This document shows, piece after piece, positions 23,098 through 34,018 of a stretch of 64,000 nucleotides of DNA (positions within the stretch are counted from its first letter, which is position 1; each line of letters opens with the position of its first letter). Made by a program: the position numbers and the translations under genes. This stretch comes from Forficula auricularia (taxonomy: Eukaryota > Arthropoda > Insecta > Dermaptera > Forficulidae). The notes below the pieces were generated by a model. That model searched no databases, was not told the DNA's origin, and saw only the letters and a list, made by a program, of their open reading frames with translations. The stretch is taken from the NCBI GenBank assembly GCA_024734495.1, contig JALMQS010000073.1, positions 1,692,674 through 1,756,673 on the forward strand, in the 5' to 3' direction.

Positions 23098-23858
23098 ACT
23101 TTACAATACAGCGAGGGGTGAACCGCGACCTAAAATCGTGTACACCTACTTCTACTTCCACTTTAATTTCCAAGTAGAAGACAATAGAATACAATAGATC
23201 ATCTAATGAATTCCAAAATAATTCCAAAAGACGGTGTACACCTAATTCCAATCGCGGTTCACCCTCGCCATACAGGGTATGATCAAGTAATCGTGCATGA
23301 AAAAAGTGTTTTTTTTTCAAAATATCTCAAAAACGGCTGAAACTATTTTGATTAAAAAAATTGGACGAAACCATGCCATTTGGGTCTACAAAAAAGCCCT
23401 AATAAGTGAATATCGAAAAAAATATATTTTTCGCTAGCTGACAAACCAGTGTGAATATCAAAACCAAATTTCACATGTAGTTTTGGTGCATTGAGATTAA
23501 GAGCTGATTAGATTTTGGTGCACATGGACCCAAAATTAATGGGGGGGGGAGCGGGTTAAAAAATTAAACTAATAATATTTTCAAACTAAAAAAAAAATAA
23601 GAAAAATGAAATATACTATAAAATGAGCCAATAATAACTAAAAGATTATTTTTGGGGGGAAAATTGCGAGGGGATCTAAAAATTAAAATCTAAGCACTTG
23701 GACCAATTTCAACAAAATTTTGTATACATAATCAGTCGGCACCCATACGACTAAAATTCAAAAACTAACCACCCAAAGGGGGGGTTGGCCCCTAAATAAT
23801 TATAAATAATTTTATTAAATATTAAATATAAGAGAGAGGTCAGGGTGTATGGTAAAGT
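23098..23858 (+). mobile_element. ACTTTACCATACA-TIR element, copy 1
   Basis: Starts ACTTTACAATACA and ends TGTATGGTAAAGT, a 13-bp terminal inverted repeat shared with 25959-27787 and 46673-47208. Internal family phrases are ATCGTGCATGAAAAA and CGGCTGAAACTATTTT. A MITE (23111-23268) interrupts the left end. No coding frame. Confidence 0.65.
23111..23268. mobile_element. Small MITE inside the left end of the host element
   Basis: Ends GCGAGGGGTGAACCGCGA and the reverse of GCGGTTCACCCTCGC form terminal repeats. GTGTACACCTA occurs near both ends. ATACA of the host is duplicated on either side. Confidence 0.6.
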
Positions 23859-23999
23859 CATATGGATGGCCTCATCAGTTTATTTTCATTTTCGTTTGTT
23901 AATTTGTTAATTTTTACTTTTATTTATTTTTTCTTGTCCTGGGGGGGGGGGGGGCTTCAGCCCCTTAGCCCTATGAAATGGCCCAAGTTGGCTCATAGT

Positions 24000-25305
24000 G
24001 TAGAGAAGGCATAAAATAAATGTAGAATGATAACCTAATGGAAATATATTATTTTATTATTATTATATTTGAGAATGAAAATTACATTTAATAACTCGCA
24101 AGGGAGGTGATTTCATTTCTTTGCTCGTGAGTGTAGTTTAATGTATGTATTTCATAAAAACTATAATAAAAAACGTTTCTAATTCAATATTATTATTATA
24201 ATTAAATAGAATTTACTAAATGATTTATAAATTATAATTATCCATGCCCAAGAATTGAAAATTCTTAATGAAAAAGCAATGGATTCTCTCACCTTTTTGT
24301 ACATACATTCAAATAGGCACTTATAACAATTCTTTTTTGTTTGTCCACCATATTTATGTAATATTCCAATTCCGGATATATATTTTCTAGTTTATTAAAC
24401 AAATTTGCAAACTCGTTGTCGCACATATTTAAGCTTTTTTATTTTTAATAATATACAGAATAAACGATTGTAATGGCTTTTGATTTTCCTTTGCGACAGA
24501 CTAGTTAAGAATGATCCAAAGAGTATAATAATGATTGGCTTAGAAAGTTATCCATAGATACACATTTAAGAATTTCATTATGAATTTTTTCTCTTAAATT
24601 AGAAAATATTTGTACTAATTTCGATTAATTATTTTTTGTTCATCTTTTTTTTCCATTTTTTTTTTTTTTTATTTTTATTTTTTTACTTGAATTTGTAAAT
24701 CTTTGAAAATGTCAGATTTCTGAAATTAGATATAGAATCCCCTAATATCTGCCGAGTCTATTCATAGAACATTCTAGAAGGATCAATATTTTCCAACATT
24801 AAACTCATGGAGAGTTGAGAAACTGATCGGAATCATTATATAATTGATAAAATATTAAAAAAATATTTAAAATATTAATTCTTAGTATATAACCTAAGAA
24901 AAATGAACCTATCTAAATTCTACTCTAAAATTTTGATTTAATTTGCCAAGATATTCAAATTTCTCTTCATAAAATATTATATTCTCCCATTTTTTTGTAA
25001 ATATTTTTTGGAGTTTTTTTGTGAATCTATCTTTTTATTTGTTATTATTGTCCAACATTTATTTGCAAGTGAGTGAATAATGTATATAATAGTATATATA
25101 TATCTTTGACATGTGAAAGGGCGTTCATTAAATTTACTATAATTTACTAGTATATCTATATCTTTGACATGCGAAAGGACGTTCATTAAATATACTATAA
25201 TTTACTAGTATATCTATATCTTTTGGAAGAGAAAGAAAATTAAAAAAAAAATCCAAGATTTTTCTAATTATAATCTTAGATAAATTTTTAGACAGCGATT
25301 AATAT
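24000..25305. other. AT-rich sequence, no gene seen
   Basis: Only a short tandem repeat stands out. A unit of about 60 bp (ATATCTTTGACATG, GTTCATTAAAT, ACTATAATTTACTAG) is repeated at about 25090-25215. Confidence 0.5.
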
Positions 25306-25309
25306 TGAT

Positions 25310-25530
25310 TATTTTAAAAGAGAAATAATTTAATTTTTAAGACAAATTCTAAGATTTTAGTAGAAATATTATTAAATTGCGATATCAGAGGGGATTCATG
25401 CCCGGAAAGCATGTTAGTTCTCAGGTTCGACTCATGGGGGATGAATCCCTTCTGATATCGCAATTTAATAATATTTCTACTAAAATCTTAGAATTTGTCC
25501 TAAAAATTAAATTCTTTCTCTTTTAAAATA
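25310..25530. repeat. Fold-back with T-arm-like centre
   Basis: Left arm TAGAAATATTATTAAATTGC and the matching right arm form long stems (about 25330-25400 and 25440-25525). Near the centre lies CAGGTTCGACTCA, a B-box/T-arm-like string. GATATCAGAGGGG links it to the units at 26151-27193 and 50220. It ends about 200 bp before the Runt exon. Confidence 0.65.
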
Positions 25531-25707
25531 GATTTGTTTTTTTGAACCCGCGCTGGTTTTTTGAAAAACATTCCAACTATTTTCAAAATGAAGATGCTCA
25601 TATCTTTAGTTTTATATTGATTATTTTATTTCAAAATATTCTCTTTATCTATTACATATTTTAGAGTTATTTTAAAGTTGTATATTTATATTTTCGTTTT
25701 CCACTAA

Positions 25708-25929
<222 letters not shown>

Positions 25930-25958
25930 TAATAGATAGGAATAAACTAATCTTTTTT

Positions 25959-27787
25959 ACTTTACCATACAGAGTATGGTCAAATAATGTAATCGTGCAT
26001 GAAAAAAAGTGATTTTTTTTGCTTTCCTTTCGAAATATCTCAAAACGGCTGAAACTATTTTGTTAAAAAAATTGAGCGTTTTGGTCTACAAAAAAGCCCT
26101 AATGAGTGAACATCGAAAAAATTATATTTTACAAAATATCAACTATTTTAATATGAAAGATATTAATTTGCCGATGGTAATAGATTCAAATTTACTAGAA
26201 AATCATAGATCAAAGATGGTGTCATCTATTAAATCCGATGGAGTGGAATATTTTTAATTATATGTCAGAGGGGTTGTTTTTCACCCCCTCGGGTTCGATT
26301 CCCGAGTGGGGTGAAAAACAACCCCTCTGACATATAATTAAAAATATTCCACTCCATCGGATTTAATAGATGACACCATCTTTGATCTATGATTTTCTAG
26401 TAAATTTGAATCTATTACCATCGGCAAATTAATATCTTTCATATTAAATTAGGAAAAGTCATTCCATTGCCCTTCGAATTTTGAATTTCTTCAAAATTCG
26501 AAACACTCAACCACCTTTATTTAAATTATATGGCATGGCTATATGTTTAAATTTAGAATCACTATATCGCGAAATTTTACAAATTAAGATAACAATCTTT
26601 GAGTAAAATATTTTACGCGTTTGCATATGTCAGAGAGGTTCGTATCCCGCAGGTGAGCCGGGTGGCCCGGATTGCTGTTACTGGCACTCGGGTTCGATTC
26701 CCGAGGGGGTGAAAAACAACCCCTCTGACATATAATTAAAAATATTCCACTCCATCGGATTTAATAGATGACACCATCTTTGATCTATGATTTTCTAGTA
26801 AATTTGAATCTATTACCATCGGCAAATTAATATCTTTCATATTAAATTAGGAAAAGTCATTCCATTGCCCTTCGAATTTTGAATTTCTTCAAAATTCGAA
26901 ACACTCAACCACCTTTATTTAAATTATATGGCATGGCTATATGTTTAAATTTAGAATCACTATATCGCGAAATTTTACAAATTAAGATAACAATCTTTGA
27001 GTAAAATATTTTACGCTTTTGCATATGTCAGAGAGGTTCGTATCCCGCAGGTGAGCCAGGTGGCCCGGATTGCTGTTACTGGCACTCGGGTTCGATTCCC
27101 GAGGGGGTGAAAAACAACCCCTCTGACATATAATTAAAAATATTCCACTCCATCGGATTTAATAGATGACACCATCTTTGATCTATGATTTTCTATCAAC
27201 TATTTTACTAAAATATATGTTAGTCTATTAGCTTATTAAATTTAGTTCGTTAACAAATTTTGAGTACGCACTAGCTCAAAAACTAGTTTGAATATCACAT
27301 GTAGTTTTGGTGCAGTTGAGATTAGGAGCTTATTATACTTTGGTTGAAATCAAATAAATCAAGGCGGGGGGGGGGGGGGTGATTAAAAAATAAAATTATC
27401 AAATTATCAAACTAAAAAAAAAAAAAAAAAAATAGAGAAAAACGAATTATTATTTTTTTCGGGCCCAAACTTGGGGGGGGGGGGGGGGGGTATTTAAATA
27501 AAATAGAACTAATCAATATAAGTCCTAGACTTTCTGATCGATTTGTACGAAATTTCGCATATGCACCCTTTACGACTTTATGAAAATGACTCACAATGTG
27601 AAAAGGATAGTGAGCATAAATAATAAAATGTTCAAACTAAAATCGAAGAAAGCTGATATTTCTAATAGAATGGTCTCCATAATTTAAACGAGATATTATC
27701 AATTGCTAATGGGCCCAAAATTAAAGGGGGGGGGATTATAAATTATTTTAATAAATATAAAGAGAGGGGCCAGGTGTATGTTAAAGT
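25959..27787 (+). mobile_element. ACTTTACCATACA-TIR element, copy 2, interrupted
   Basis: Starts ACTTTACCATACA (25959-25971) and ends TGTATGTTAAAGT (27775-27787). A 1.04-kb tandem unit (26151-27193) is inserted. G runs of 14 and 18 lie at 27366-27379 and 27473-27490. Located about 100 bp after the Runt exon, so within its intron. Confidence 0.7.
26151..27193 (+). mobile_element. Inverted plus tandem 400-bp unit with T-arm-like hairpin and 14-bp target duplication
   Basis: The target TATCAACTATTTTA is duplicated at 26137-26150 and 27194-27207. Between lie a partial inverted copy (26151-26300), two direct copies of a unit of about 400 bp (about 26320-26718 and 26719-27118) and a third partial copy. 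The unit ends GGCACTCGGGTTCGATTCCC, where CTCGGG and CCCGAG form a stem around a 7-base TTCGATT loop, like a tRNA T-arm. The inverted-to-direct switch occurs exactly at this hairpin. The layout is like that of tandem or inverted Penelope-type insertions. No ORF and no CUGANGA core found. Confidence 0.75.
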
Positions 27788-28011
27788 CACGTGGATGGCC
27801 ACATCAGCTTAGCTTATTTTTTATCAAAAGAGTCTTGTTAATAGAATTAGTGTGTGCTGGGTATATAGCGTGGTTTTAGTTGACAGTCTCTATTTAGCTA
27901 ACCTTAGGGTGGGCGGAAACATTTGCGAAGGATAAATTATACCTTATCTGCAGATTAATTGATAAACTATTGCTTTTACATAGAAACACAAAAATCTATA
28001 AATAAATATTG
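27788..28011. other. No gene seen
   Basis: Low-copy AT-rich sequence between two repeats. No ORF or structure noted. Confidence 0.4.
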
Positions 28012-28313
28012 TAGCGTTTCGCAAACTTTTTCGTCCCCGGGCCAGTATTTTATGTAAAATTTTTATTGGGCCCTCTCTTATGTAAAAAACATATTATTTA
28101 ATGCACTAATTTTAATTTTTGCTAAATGGGTTTTTTTATATTAGACTTTATTAAAGTCAACGAATTGTACATTTTACTGCTACGTGTGCAATGAGTGAAT
28201 TTTCATAAAATTATGCCAAAAAAAGTTGTTTTTTTTTTTAATTTTTTTCTGAGGAGCGTCATTTTTTTTTCAACGGACCGGTACTGGGCCGCGAACCACA
28301 GTTTGCGAAACGC
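28012..28313. mobile_element. MITE with TAGCGTTTCGCAAACT ends
   Basis: TAGCGTTTCGCAAACT at the left is mirrored by AGTTTGCGAAACGC at the right. TATTG flanks both sides (28007-28011 and 28314-28318). Inner phrases GGGCCAGTATT and GTACTGGGCC also pair. Non-coding. Confidence 0.6.
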
Positions 28314-28412
28314 TATTGAATCTTATTTATTTTTTCCATAAAATTATCGCGTTGTCAAATAAAGCTTAAAATTGGGGATCCAAATATTCATTTACTTATT
28401 TCCACTGTTTAT

Positions 28413-28716
28413 AAGAGACTAGCTGACGACCGGTCCTTCGGTCCGGCGTCACCTAGCCCCTGGCGGGGAGCGTCCCGTTCATTCCAATTTAATAATTGAA
28501 ATTTAAAATGATACTGTAAGTATTGAAAGAATGTGCTGAATGAAATTTATTCAACAATAAGGAACAATAAGGAAAGATTTATTTAACACATTGGCTAAGC
28601 ACGATCACTGTCTGACCAATCAGGATCGTTCTAATAATTTAACGCTTTGGCATTGGCTATGCACTGGCTAATCAGATCGTTTGGATCATACAAACATATA
28701 TACATACATACTTTTC

Positions 28717-28746
<30 letters not shown>
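28413..28746 (+). mobile_element. ACTAGCTG-type retroposon-like repeat
   Basis: Begins ACTAGCTGACGACCGGTCC with a GC-rich hairpin (CCGGTCC/GGTCCGG) and ends in a TATATATA tract plus CATAGATT. The head resembles the insect repeats that begin CTAGCTG...CTTCG. Compare the complete copy at 34019-35135. Confidence 0.5.
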
Positions 28747-28747
<1 letters not shown>

Positions 28748-29319
28748 CATAGATTAAAATAATTCTCTTTACTTAGATATGATAAATGAGCGATATTGGC
28801 TATTGTACAGGCAATAGCCTGTTCCATATCTATTCGAATGAATTCTTTCGAGCTTGAGAACAGGAACTCTTGAACAGTCTGCTTTAATGTTGTTACTTAT
28901 AATTTTAATGTGGTAAGCTAATTAGTTTTTGACAGGTAATTTTTCTCAAAAGGAATTTTTTTAAATAACTATAAGCACCCAAAAATAAAATTTTTATGAA
29001 AATATATAGGTACTTTAACTTGTTTTCTCTTTATGAATTTAAACAACATAAAAAGGCATTGAGGTCGAAATGTCTAAGTTCAAACCATTTGCTGAAAGTA
29101 TTAAAATAAAATTAAAAACAAAATAAAGAATAAAATAAAAAATAACAATTATTTTTAAGGTATAATTTATTAAATTATTAATTTTCTTCTATCTTGGCGG
29201 GGTATGTAAAGCCATGTTATAACCAGGTGTAAAGTTCAATTTTGAAGATGAAGAATTTATTAATGTTGGAATAAAGTCAACTTTATCTAGTATTGTTGTT
29301 TATTATTTGACAAAAAAGA

Positions 29320-29352
29320 GACGTTTCAGCGGTCATTCACCACCATCATCAG
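29320..29352 (-). ncRNA. Hammerhead-like motif, left arm
   Basis: Minus strand: CTGATGA (29352-29346), extra T, GGTGGT-GAATG-ACCGCT (6 pairs including G-U), GAAA, CGTC. One of the best-paired copies of this family. Confidence 0.65.
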
Positions 29353-29619
29353 CAGAGAGCGGATTTAGGTACGTCCAGTAAAAAACTGAGTTTCGTGTAG
29401 AATCAAAAAAATGAAAACTTATCAATGAAAAAACTTAAAAAATTTATTAATCCGAAAATTTGTAGAAATTTACAATAATTAGCATTTCTATATTTATAAC
29501 GAGTAAATTATGACGACGTACATCCAAAATATGTTTATAAGTAGAAAATGAACTTTCTACATCATTCCAATTTATTGAATAGAATAGCCCAGCTTGAAGC
29601 CAAGTCCTTCATCTTGTAA

Positions 29620-30378
29620 TAACTATTCTAGAAGAAGCTTTCAAAAAAAATTTCCATTTTATTAATAATTTTGTTTACTAAAGGAAAATTTTCTCCAATC
29701 TTCTCAGCAACTCGATTGATTCCATGTGCCAGACATGAAATATGTAGCATATTTTTATAAAAAATTTTAAAATCCTTGCTGATTTTACCATGTATATTGC
29801 CAATTAAGGTAACGAGAGCAGTAGTTGACCGTGGTGCACAAGTAGTTGACCATTTTGACATAAAACTTTAAAATAATAAGGATCCTGTGGAAGGATTTCC
29901 TTGAAAAATACACACTAGACAGCAGGACGTGTCTATAGATTTTTTTTTCAAGGGACTTCTTCCATCTGGATCCTTATTAATAAGAGTTTTCTGTCGAAAT
30001 GGTCAACTACTGGTGCATGGTCAACTATTGCTGCCGTTACCTTAATTAAACTTTTTCTTCGAAATTGTTGAAATTATAAAATCTTTTTAAACTATCAGTG
30101 ACGAATTGCACAATGGTTTCATAATTTATTTTTTTCAGTGATTTATATGAAATTAAAAAAGATTTTCTTTCCTTTTCGGGATGTATTACTAGATTGGCAA
30201 CAAAACAACCCCGCGCATCCATCGTTTCATCAACCGAAATATATACACAATTAGATCCGATTTCATTTCGAATATTTTGCATTATTTCTTCAAAAATCAC
30301 AGTCAAATAATTTTTCCTTAATGTACTTTCATCAGAAAACACTCGAGATGTATGAGATTTTGTGCAATAAAAAAGCAA
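29620..30378 (-). pseudogene. hAT transposase remnant (DUF659-like)
   Basis: Reading from 30378 on the minus strand gives STLRKNYLTVIFEEIMQNIR, then SNCVYISVDETMDARG and CFVANLVIHPEKE. After the inserted MITE it gives LIGNIHGKISKDF, HISCLAHGINRVAEKIGENF and LVNKIINKM. SVDETMDARG with a downstream CLAHG-NRV-E is the signature of the hAT-related DUF659/CGGBP-like transposases; the Asp of VDET would be catalytic. The BED-type N-terminus and the C-terminal dimerisation region are missing. The frame is cut by the MITE at 29808-30041, and residues before LIGNIHGK in the left frame come from the MITE terminal repeat. Dead. Confidence 0.75.
29808..30041. mobile_element. MITE inserted in the hAT frame, TTAA flanks
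   Basis: Ends GGTAACG...CGTTACC, with an extended terminal repeat including AGTAGTTGACCATTT. TTAA is found on both sides (29804-29807 and 30042-30045), suggesting a piggyBac-type TTAA target, or a TA target within it. 234 bp, non-coding. Confidence 0.65.
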
Positions 30379-30439
30379 TTTCGTGCAATATCATCCAAAA
30401 ATGCAATTTCATGCATCTGAGACTTATGGTTGCGAAACG

Positions 30440-30700
30440 CAGTGGGGTACATACATACATACATACGTACGCACTGACCAATGGATTTTTGGCCCCTTTT
30501 TGGCCTCTGGGGACTAAAATTTCCGCTTTAATGTCCTAACCCGATTTTTAACTATTAAGGCATCTATTCCTTCCACCTAGAAGTTAAAAATGAAATTAAC
30601 TTTTTTCATCTCTGAGATACAAGCTCTCAATGAGTTAGGACCCAGCCAGACCATCGCAATACTTCCCCATTATATTCTATGAATATAAATGTGTAAGTAA
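30440..30700. repeat. Low-complexity and repeat-derived sequence
   Basis: Contains TACATACATACATACATACG and TTTTTGGCCTCTGGGGAC, similar in style to 5300-5400. Nothing coding. Confidence 0.35.
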
Positions 30701-30849
30701 AAATGAATCAATCTTCCATCACATACAATTAAATTAAGAATGATTAAAAAATCGTAGCAATGTTTTATTGTTTCTCATACATTGTATTCAATATCTAAGT
30801 ATTATTATATGAAATGTTTATATTTATTAAATTCTGTCTACATTGTATA

Positions 30850-30882
30850 CTGATGATGGTGGTGAATGACCGCGGAAACGTC
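30850..30882 (+). ncRNA. Hammerhead-like motif, right arm
   Basis: CTGATGA (30850-30856), extra T, GGTGGT-GAATG-ACCGCG (5 pairs, outermost mismatched), GAAA (30875-30878), CGTC. Mirror of 29320-29352. Confidence 0.65.
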
Positions 30883-31429
30883 TCTTTTTTGTCAAATAAT
30901 AAACAACAATACAAGATAAAGTTTACTTTATTTTAACATTAATAAATTCTTTATCTTCAACATTGAATTTAACACCGGGTTCTCACGTGGCTTTACATAC
31001 ACCAAGATAGAAGAAAATTTATTATTACAAGCCATCAGTCCCTTTTTGTGATATTATTAAATTATATTGCCATTTTTGGGAATTCCTTGTTGTTTGCACA
31101 CTCAATTATAGGTGCAAGTTTTTTAATGTTTTTTAAATATCATTATAACTGAATTAATTTAAATAGATTCAATATGCTATAGGAAATATTTAATATTATT
31201 TTCAATTTATTTATTTAATTTTCTATCCAACGATTTATTATTAATAATTCTTAAATAATTATCATAATTGAAGAATTTTTAAAAATTGTATATATGAATT
31301 TATCTCAGTTTATTTAGTCCCAACTAATTTTATAGGTGTAAAACAATGAAGAATTTAATAAAATAATCATCAAAAAGTAGTGAAGATTATTACGTTTTTA
31401 TTTAATTACTTGTTTTTCATATATATTAT

Positions 31430-31830
31430 TGAAAATGATAATAAAATTAAATTCATAAATATAGAAATTCTCTAGAAACGTTTCCAGGTTTTAAATGAAC
31501 GTTTTAAGATGGATTTTTTATAAAAGATTTTTTTATTATAATTTCGATTATTTGCTCATAAGAAATGGATATTTACGTTAATTCATCATCAGAACATGAC
31601 TAAATTAATATGAGACCATCCCTTAAGGTACCCTCTTTCGAATATAAAAAGAATCATCGAAATCGGTTCATAAACAAAGAAGTTGTGCTTAAACAAAAAA
31701 GGTCCAATACCAATGAAAAAAAACGGGATCAATCGGAAACTAGACTGAACCCAATGCAAAAAAAATAATCAAAATCGGTGTCGAATTGAGAACCTCCTCC
31801 TTTTTTGAAGTCGGTTAAAAAATAGAAATT
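31430..31830. repeat. GACTTC-type repeat, partial copy
   Basis: Contains GAAATTCTCTAGAAACGTTT, CAATACCAATGAAAAAAAAC and ends TTTTTTGAAGTCGGTTAAAA, as in the other copies. Confidence 0.65.
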
Positions 31831-31859
31831 ACTAATCCTATAACAGAGAGCCAGTTTAA

Positions 31860-32360
31860 CATATGAGTGCTGTAGGATGCAAGAGATGTTCGATGCTCTC
31901 TCCCTCTGTATCTGTATCTGTATCTGTAGGGAATCGGTTGGCTTGGAATGATGAAAGCTCGCCGCTCTTGGCCAGATGTCATCGCTGCTCGTTTCTCTGT
32001 TTCTTAAGGCTTAAGGAGTTGGCTCTCCATAATGAAAAGAGCCTGCTCTCCCTAATGTTAATTAAGCCGGCTCTGCATTGCATTGCCGGCGGCTTCTCTT
32101 ATGTTCATGTTCATGTTGTTTTCAGTCTTTAATATGAGGCTTCGGAAGAACTTCTCAGTTTACTCTATTTTGTTTATTTTCATTTGTTTCTGGCCGGGAC
32201 GATTCAAAGAGCTTTCGAGGTTCTTCGCCGGCTGTTCTGACTTTTGATGACTGTCGAATTTTTTTATTTTTTTTATGTTCCCTTTTAATAAACCCTTTGA
32301 ACAGCAAAGAGATCGAACAACTTGTCTCATCCTTTTCCTCCCGCCCCTTCAGATTCTCCC
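31860..32360. other. Low-copy, moderately GC-rich segment
   Basis: No recognised repeat. Contains TCTGTATCTGTATCTGTATC and pyrimidine-rich blocks. The + frame at 31863-32132 is low in complexity and matches nothing I know. It could be a conserved non-coding element; no function is claimed. Confidence 0.3.
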
Positions 32361-32573
32361 CATAGAAAAAGTCACATAATGGAACACTTTTTTCTCCGAT
32401 CAGAAAAAAATTAATAACTAAGTTTCAGATCGCATCAACAGAAACAAAAAATAATATTATTTTCATTTGATAAATTTAATATCAAGAAAAAACATTTCGA
32501 AATGATATATTTCAAAATATAAACATCTGGCGCGACTTAAATACACCACGTGACTTTAACGAACATAAGTAAA

Positions 32574-32752
32574 ATTATATTTTAAAAAAACTAAAAAACA
32601 CGCTTCTAAAAAGTATAAAATAATGTAATGATCAAAAAGTCTGGGGCGCAGAAACATGTACTTTTAATTAATGCCCCACGCTTTTTTTATTATTACATTA
32701 TTTTGTACTTTTTAGAATCGTGTTTTTTAGTTTTTTTAAAATATAATTTATT
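32574..32752. mobile_element. Hairpin MITE, copy 1
   Basis: TTCTAAAAAGTATAAAATAA pairs with the matching right half (GTACTTTTTAGAA). The centre carries GGGGCGCAGAAACATGTAC. A second copy lies at 35256-35440. Confidence 0.6.
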
Positions 32753-32843
32753 TTTTTAATTTTTAGATTTAATTATTTTTATAGAGAAAAGTTTCCGGAA
32801 TTTAACAGAATTTAGTGTTTTTATTTTTATTATTTTTATATAA

Positions 32844-33725
32844 GGTGTACAAGTAAATTTCCGCCGTTTGACAAAGCTGGTCCCACCAGTAAGTTATGAT
32901 TAAAATTGTCAGAATTAAAACTTAATTATCGTAAGGTTGTAGGTATATTTATTAACAAAATAGCTTAGTGAATTTTCATCAGTATATTATATTTTTTTGT
33001 GTGCGAAAATGTCGAGTTTTGAGCCGAATAGGCGTCATTTGCGGGAGCTTTTGATTTACTTCTTCAAATTTGAAAAAATCTGCAGCTGAGGCGCATCGAT
33101 TGCTTGGAGAAGCATATGGTGAGTCTGCTTTAAGTGAGAGAGGTCGACGTGAGTGGTTTCAAAAGTTTAAGAAGGGTGAATTCGACATCGAAGATAAAGA
33201 ACGTCCCGGAAGACCGAAGGTGTACGAAGACGCGGAATTGAAAGCATTATCAGACTAAGATTCGTGCCAAACGCTAGAAGAACTTGCACATACATTAGGC
33301 GTGACTCAAAAAGCAATTTCACATGTGTTGAAATCATTGGGAATGATTAAAAACAAGGAAATTGGGTTCCATATGAACTGACGCCGAGAAACGTTGAATG
33401 CCGATTTTTCACAAAACCGGCCGTGGAAACACTCAATTGGGAAGTTTTATTCCACCCGCTATATTCACCAGACATTACTCCTTCTGATGTCCACTTGTTT
33501 CGATGGATGGCGCATGGCCTGTCTGAGCAGCACTTCACATTATATGAAGATAACAAAAATTGTGTCGATTCGTGGATAACCTCAAAAGATGAATCATTAG
33601 TGTTTTTAATTATAAATATTCTATTTTTGTTATTTATCATTATTTCAAATACTCGATTGAATGTCGGTAAATTCGTTTTGTTGTAATATTAAACTGGCAA
33701 CTTGACTAAGGAATTGCATCAAACA
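32844..33725 (+). pseudogene. Deleted mariner (mariner B), mauritiana-like
   Basis: The left end AAGGTGTACAAGTAAATTTC is mariner-like. The transposase starts at 33009 with SSFEPNRRHLRELLIYFF, is frameshifted near 33080, and continues SAAEAHRLLGEAYGESAL, then EWFQKFKKGEFDIEDKERPG and GVTQKAISHVLKSLGM. Near 33420 it jumps straight to ETLNWEVLF and YSPDITPSDVHLF. About 120 residues, including the first two catalytic aspartates, are deleted. Stops lie at 33256 and near 33380. The final part SEQHFTLYEDNK ends early at about 33610. The 3' flank (ATTAAACTGGCAACTTGAC) recurs at 36230-36270. The sequence style is that of the mauritiana subfamily. Non-functional. Confidence 0.85.
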
Positions 33726-33734
33726 GAAGACAAA

Positions 33735-34018
33735 TTTTGGTGCATATCGGCCCAAAATTAAGAGAGGAAGGGGGGTGTAGGGTCAAAAAAATGAAAATCT
33801 TGCCCCTTGTACCAAACTCAACCAAATGTTGTATACATAATCAGTTGGGCCCCAGAAGACTAAAAATGAAAAACTAACCGCCTAAAATGGGGGGAGGGGT
33901 CAAAAAATGAAAACCTTGGCCCTTGTACCAAAGTCACCCAAATTTTTTATAAGTAATCAGTAGTCTAAAAATGTAAAACTAACCCCGCTACATGATTATA
34001 AATAATTTTATTAAATAC
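33735..34018. repeat. Minisatellite-like repeat of the ACTTTACCATACA element
   Basis: Two units with GGTCAAAAAAATGAAAATCT, CAACCAAATGTTGTATACAT and ACTAACCGCC. Belongs to the same host element whose end (TGTATGGTAAAGT) is at 35161-35173. Confidence 0.5.

Larger units (their letters stand above)
29166..31030. mobile_element. Long inverted-repeat element with hammerhead-like motifs, enclosing a hAT remnant
   Basis: About 180 bp at the left (29170-29352) is the reverse complement of 30850-31025. Shared phrases are CTTCTATCTTGG, AATAATAAACAACAATAC and GACGTTTC. Each arm has a CTGATGA...GAAACGTC motif at its inner end, pointing outwards. The interior holds a hAT pseudogene and a MITE. Confidence 0.7.

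Noticed and set aside
26641..26720. Possible functional tRNA gene in the 400-bp unit
   Set aside because: Only the T-arm-like hairpin is convincing. There is no proper A box, anticodon arm or acceptor stem; the outer pairing belongs to the repeat.
30440..30480. TACATACATACA run as a CRISPR-like array
   Set aside because: Simple tetranucleotide microsatellite, no spacers; eukaryotic context.
31863..32132. 89-codon frame as a gene
   Set aside because: Starts in a TCTGTA tandem repeat, no recognisable domain, no splice support.
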